Shown piece after piece: positions 61,844 to 64,000 of a stretch of DNA of 64,000 nt. Origin of the DNA: Alphaproteobacteria bacterium UBA4588 (lineage in GTDB: Bacteria > Pseudomonadota > Alphaproteobacteria > Rhodobacterales > Rhodobacteraceae); the NCBI GenBank assembly GCA_905182195.1, contig CAJJAW010000005.1, forward strand, positions 186,001 to 250,000. Reading direction: 5' to 3'. Position 1 is the stretch's first letter; every line of letters starts with the position of its first letter. The position numbers and the translations under genes are program-made. Below the pieces are notes generated by a model that was not told the DNA's origin, did no database searches, and saw only the letters and a program-made list of their open reading frames with translations.

Positions 61844-63235
61844 TTAAGCCGCCAACTCACACATCACATCATAGGCAAAAAGAATATCTGCCTCAGTCAC
61901 ATCGAATTGACCAATTTGGAACCGAATGGCAATTTTTCCGTCTACTTTGGTTTGCGTGATATAGATCCGACCATCATCATTGACGCAGTTTACAAACTCA
62001 ATCTGCGCTGCATCATCGAGCCCTGCAATACGAAACGTAAATAGAGATAGAATAGGCGTAGTGACAATCTCAAACCGCGGATTTGCGCCCAGCTTTCCCA
62101 CCAATTCCTCAGCCCAAGCCACGTGTTTACGCAGTCGAACCCTTAAGGCCTCTAGCCCGTAGGAGCGAAGCAAAAACCAAAGCTTTAATGCCCTAAACCG
62201 CCGCCCCAGAGGCACTGACCATTCGGAATAGTTGATCAACCCATCGTGGCCATGAGTTTTGAGATACTCCGGTTGGATTGCCAAAGTTTTAACTAAGCTT
62301 GCAGGATCTGCCACAAAATGTGCAGAACAGTCAAACTGTGCACCAAGCCATTTATGGGGGTTAAATACAATAGAATCTGCACCCTCAACACCGCACCATA
62401 ACTCTCGAAATTCGGGGCAAATCATACCAGCCCCAGCCCAAGCAGCATCAACATGGCTATAAAGGTTGAACTCTTTAGAAACTTTTACAACCTCCGTGAG
62501 ATCGTCACAAGCGCCAGTTCCAGTCCCTCCAGTGCAAGCAATGATACCAGCTGGGTGATAGCCTGATGTAATATCCGCTTGAATTGCTGCTTTCAGAGCC
62601 CCGGCATTCATACCACGTAGTGGACCTGAAATAGGAATACGGACTAAATTATCTTGACCAACGCCCGACACCCAAATTGCGCGGTCCACTGAAGTGTGTA
62701 CCTCCTCAGAGCAATATATCCGCAACCTTGGAGCTCCCGATAGGCCCAATTGATTACCTTGCCAGTCCAAAGCTCGCTCACGCATAGTGAGTACGGCAGC
62801 CAGTGTGGCAGAAGAGGCTGAATCCTGAATAACACCAGAAAATTTCTCAGGCAGACCGATAGCCTGGCGTAGCCAATCCAGCATCACAGTTTCCATTTCC
62901 GTAGCCGCCGGCGATGTTTGCCACAGCATACATTGTGCTGCTATGGTGGAGACCAACATCTCTGCCAGCATCGATGGAGGCGCAGCATTGGCCGGGAAGT
63001 AAGCAAAAAAACGCGGGTGCTGCCAATGGGTAATCCCAGGCATTACCACACGTTCGAAATCTGCCATTATCTCATTCATCGAATGCGGGCCTTCAGGTGC
63101 ACTTGCCGCGATCAACGCCGCCACATCCCCTGGTGCGGTTTGAGCCCTAACCGGCCTATCACGCAAATTAGTATGATAATCGGCCGCCCATTGAGAAATT
63201 TTTGCACCCCAATCTGAAAACTCGTCCCACTGCAT
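61844..63235 (-). CDS. PLP-dependent group II (aromatic-L-amino-acid type) decarboxylase
   Basis: MADFERVVMPGITHWQHPRFFAYFPANAAPPSMLAEMLVS...SHVDAAWAGAGMICPEFR...DSIVFNPHKWLGAQFDCSAHFV. Confidence 0.92.
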   Translation of the reverse strand: MQWDEFSDWGAKISQWAADYHTNLRDRPVRAQTAPGDVAALIAASAPEGPHSMNEIMADFERVVMPGITHWQHPRFFAYFPANAAPPSMLAEMLVSTIAAQCMLWQTSPAATEMETVMLDWLRQAIGLPEKFSGVIQDSASSATLAAVLTMRERALDWQGNQLGLSGAPRLRIYCSEEVHTSVDRAIWVSGVGQDNLVRIPISGPLRGMNAGALKAAIQADITSGYHPAGIIACTGGTGTGACDDLTEVVKVSKEFNLYSHVDAAWAGAGMICPEFRELWCGVEGADSIVFNPHKWLGAQFDCSAHFVADPASLVKTLAIQPEYLKTHGHDGLINYSEWSVPLGRRFRALKLWFLLRSYGLEALRVRLRKHVAWAEELVGKLGANPRFEIVTTPILSLFTFRIAGLDDAAQIEFVNCVNDDGRIYITQTKVDGKIAIRFQIGQFDVTEADILFAYDVMCELAA

Positions 63236-63689
63236 CGATTAATCCTGTAAAAACTTCTGCCTAATGTTTAGCGGTAGATCTAAGATCGTCAATGCAAGGG
63301 AGGGTCAAAATGCGGCAACGTTAAGCGGTGCTGACATTCAGGCCCCGATGCTTCAACCCAAACTTGCAAACACGGCCAGCGGCTCTGAAACGATCTCTCA
63401 TGGTATGCCTTAGGCAATGTGGAGTCAGTCTATCAAAGTCTTTCTTAAGGCAAAAGCCCTGCGCCTATCACCTGGTATTCAATCCGCTTCAGTTCACCTA
63501 AAACCCGACGCCCAACCCTAGCCGCATGGCGCTAGGCTCCCAACTTGTTCTTAGTCTGCCATACGTGTTTTAGATTGGCTTCTGAAATGCTCTTTTTTGG
63601 GTTTGCATAAAAATTTAACGCCTAACTGCTGCTAATAATTGCCAGGACAATCAAAGTTTGACATGTCTTGGGAAATGAAGGGAAGCAGC

Positions 63690-64000
63690 ATGCGTTCGAT
63701 AGATGACTTACAGGCCAATACCTCCGTGCCCTTTGAAAAGGCCCGCGCCATGCCGCCGTTAGTATATACGGATCCCGCATTTCTCGAAACTGAGTTGTCA
63801 CATATTTTTGCCCAGGACTGGTTTTGCGTTGGTAGAGCCGATGCGTTGGCGAAGCCAGGCGACTATCTGACCCTAGATTTAGCCAACCAGCCTATCTTGG
63901 TCTTACGGGATGCCTCTGGAAAATTGCGAGCCATGTCGAATGTGTGCCGGCACAGGATGTCGACCCTTTTAGAAGGTCGTGGCAACACCCGCTCGATTGT
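63690..64000 (+). CDS. Rieske-type aromatic-ring-hydroxylating oxygenase, N-terminal part (runs off window)
   Basis: MRSIDDLQANTSVPFEKARAMPPLVYTDPAFLETELSHIFAQDWFCVGRADALAKPGDYLTLDLANQPILVLRDASGKLRAMSNVCRHRMSTLLEGRGNTRSIV; first half of the Rieske CxH motif. In-frame ATG also at 63675. Confidence 0.88.
   Translation, partial: MRSIDDLQANTSVPFEKARAMPPLVYTDPAFLETELSHIFAQDWFCVGRADALAKPGDYLTLDLANQPILVLRDASGKLRAMSNVCRHRMSTLLEGRGNTRSI

Noticed and set aside
119-63217. Many ORFs in the track antisense to or overlapping clear genes
   Set aside because: They are shadows of conserved genes, lack recognisable domains and mostly lie fully inside a better-supported CDS.
1-64000. CRISPR arrays, prophage, transposons, tRNA/rRNA genes, toxin-antitoxin or defence systems
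   Set aside because: No supporting repeats, signature proteins or RNA structures seen by eye. tRNAscan-SE, DefenseFinder and ISfinder runs would be decisive.

Overview
The window is a chromosomal segment that looks like the Roseobacter group (Rhodobacterales), based on gene content and order. The left ~38 kb is mainly conserved housekeeping: tolB(partial)-tolA-tolR-tolQ-ybgC-ORF-ruvB-ruvA-ruvC, prmA, msrA, rplY-pth, trpB-trpF-lapA-ihfB-rpsA, cmk-gfa-aroA, trmB-metK-lnt-corC-ybeY-phoH-miaB, and irr/fabA-fabB-fabI. The right ~26 kb is mainly metabolic and accessory: alcohol dehydrogenase, enolase-superfamily enzyme, rhodanese, class III aminotransferase, gcvT-gcvH-gcvP, a PotABCD-like ABC transporter with a Rieske oxygenase, an agmatinase-family ureohydrolase with a DctPQM TRAP transporter, PhyH dioxygenase, thiolase, AroQ, a PLP decarboxylase and a partial second Rieske oxygenase. 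I saw no CRISPR array, prophage, transposase, rRNA, tRNA or recognisable defence system. The best signals beyond gene calling are: (1) a SAM/SAH-type riboswitch motif before metK; (2) single-base frameshifts in A4 runs (coding strand U4 or A4) that split miaB and a class III aminotransferase; (3) two decaying genes, a DUF2332 pseudogene and a TetA-like MFS remnant that keeps both ends but lacks its middle; (4) a pair of 16-bp operator-like palindromes before the ureohydrolase gene; (5) a terminator-like hairpin inside the TRAP operon; (6) LacI, PhyH and aldo/keto reductase genes lying between cmk and rpsA; (7) a G10 tract inside pth. I did not find a clearly new large system. The nearest candidates are two substrate-unknown catabolic and transport modules (Rieske+PotABC; ureohydrolase+TRAP).
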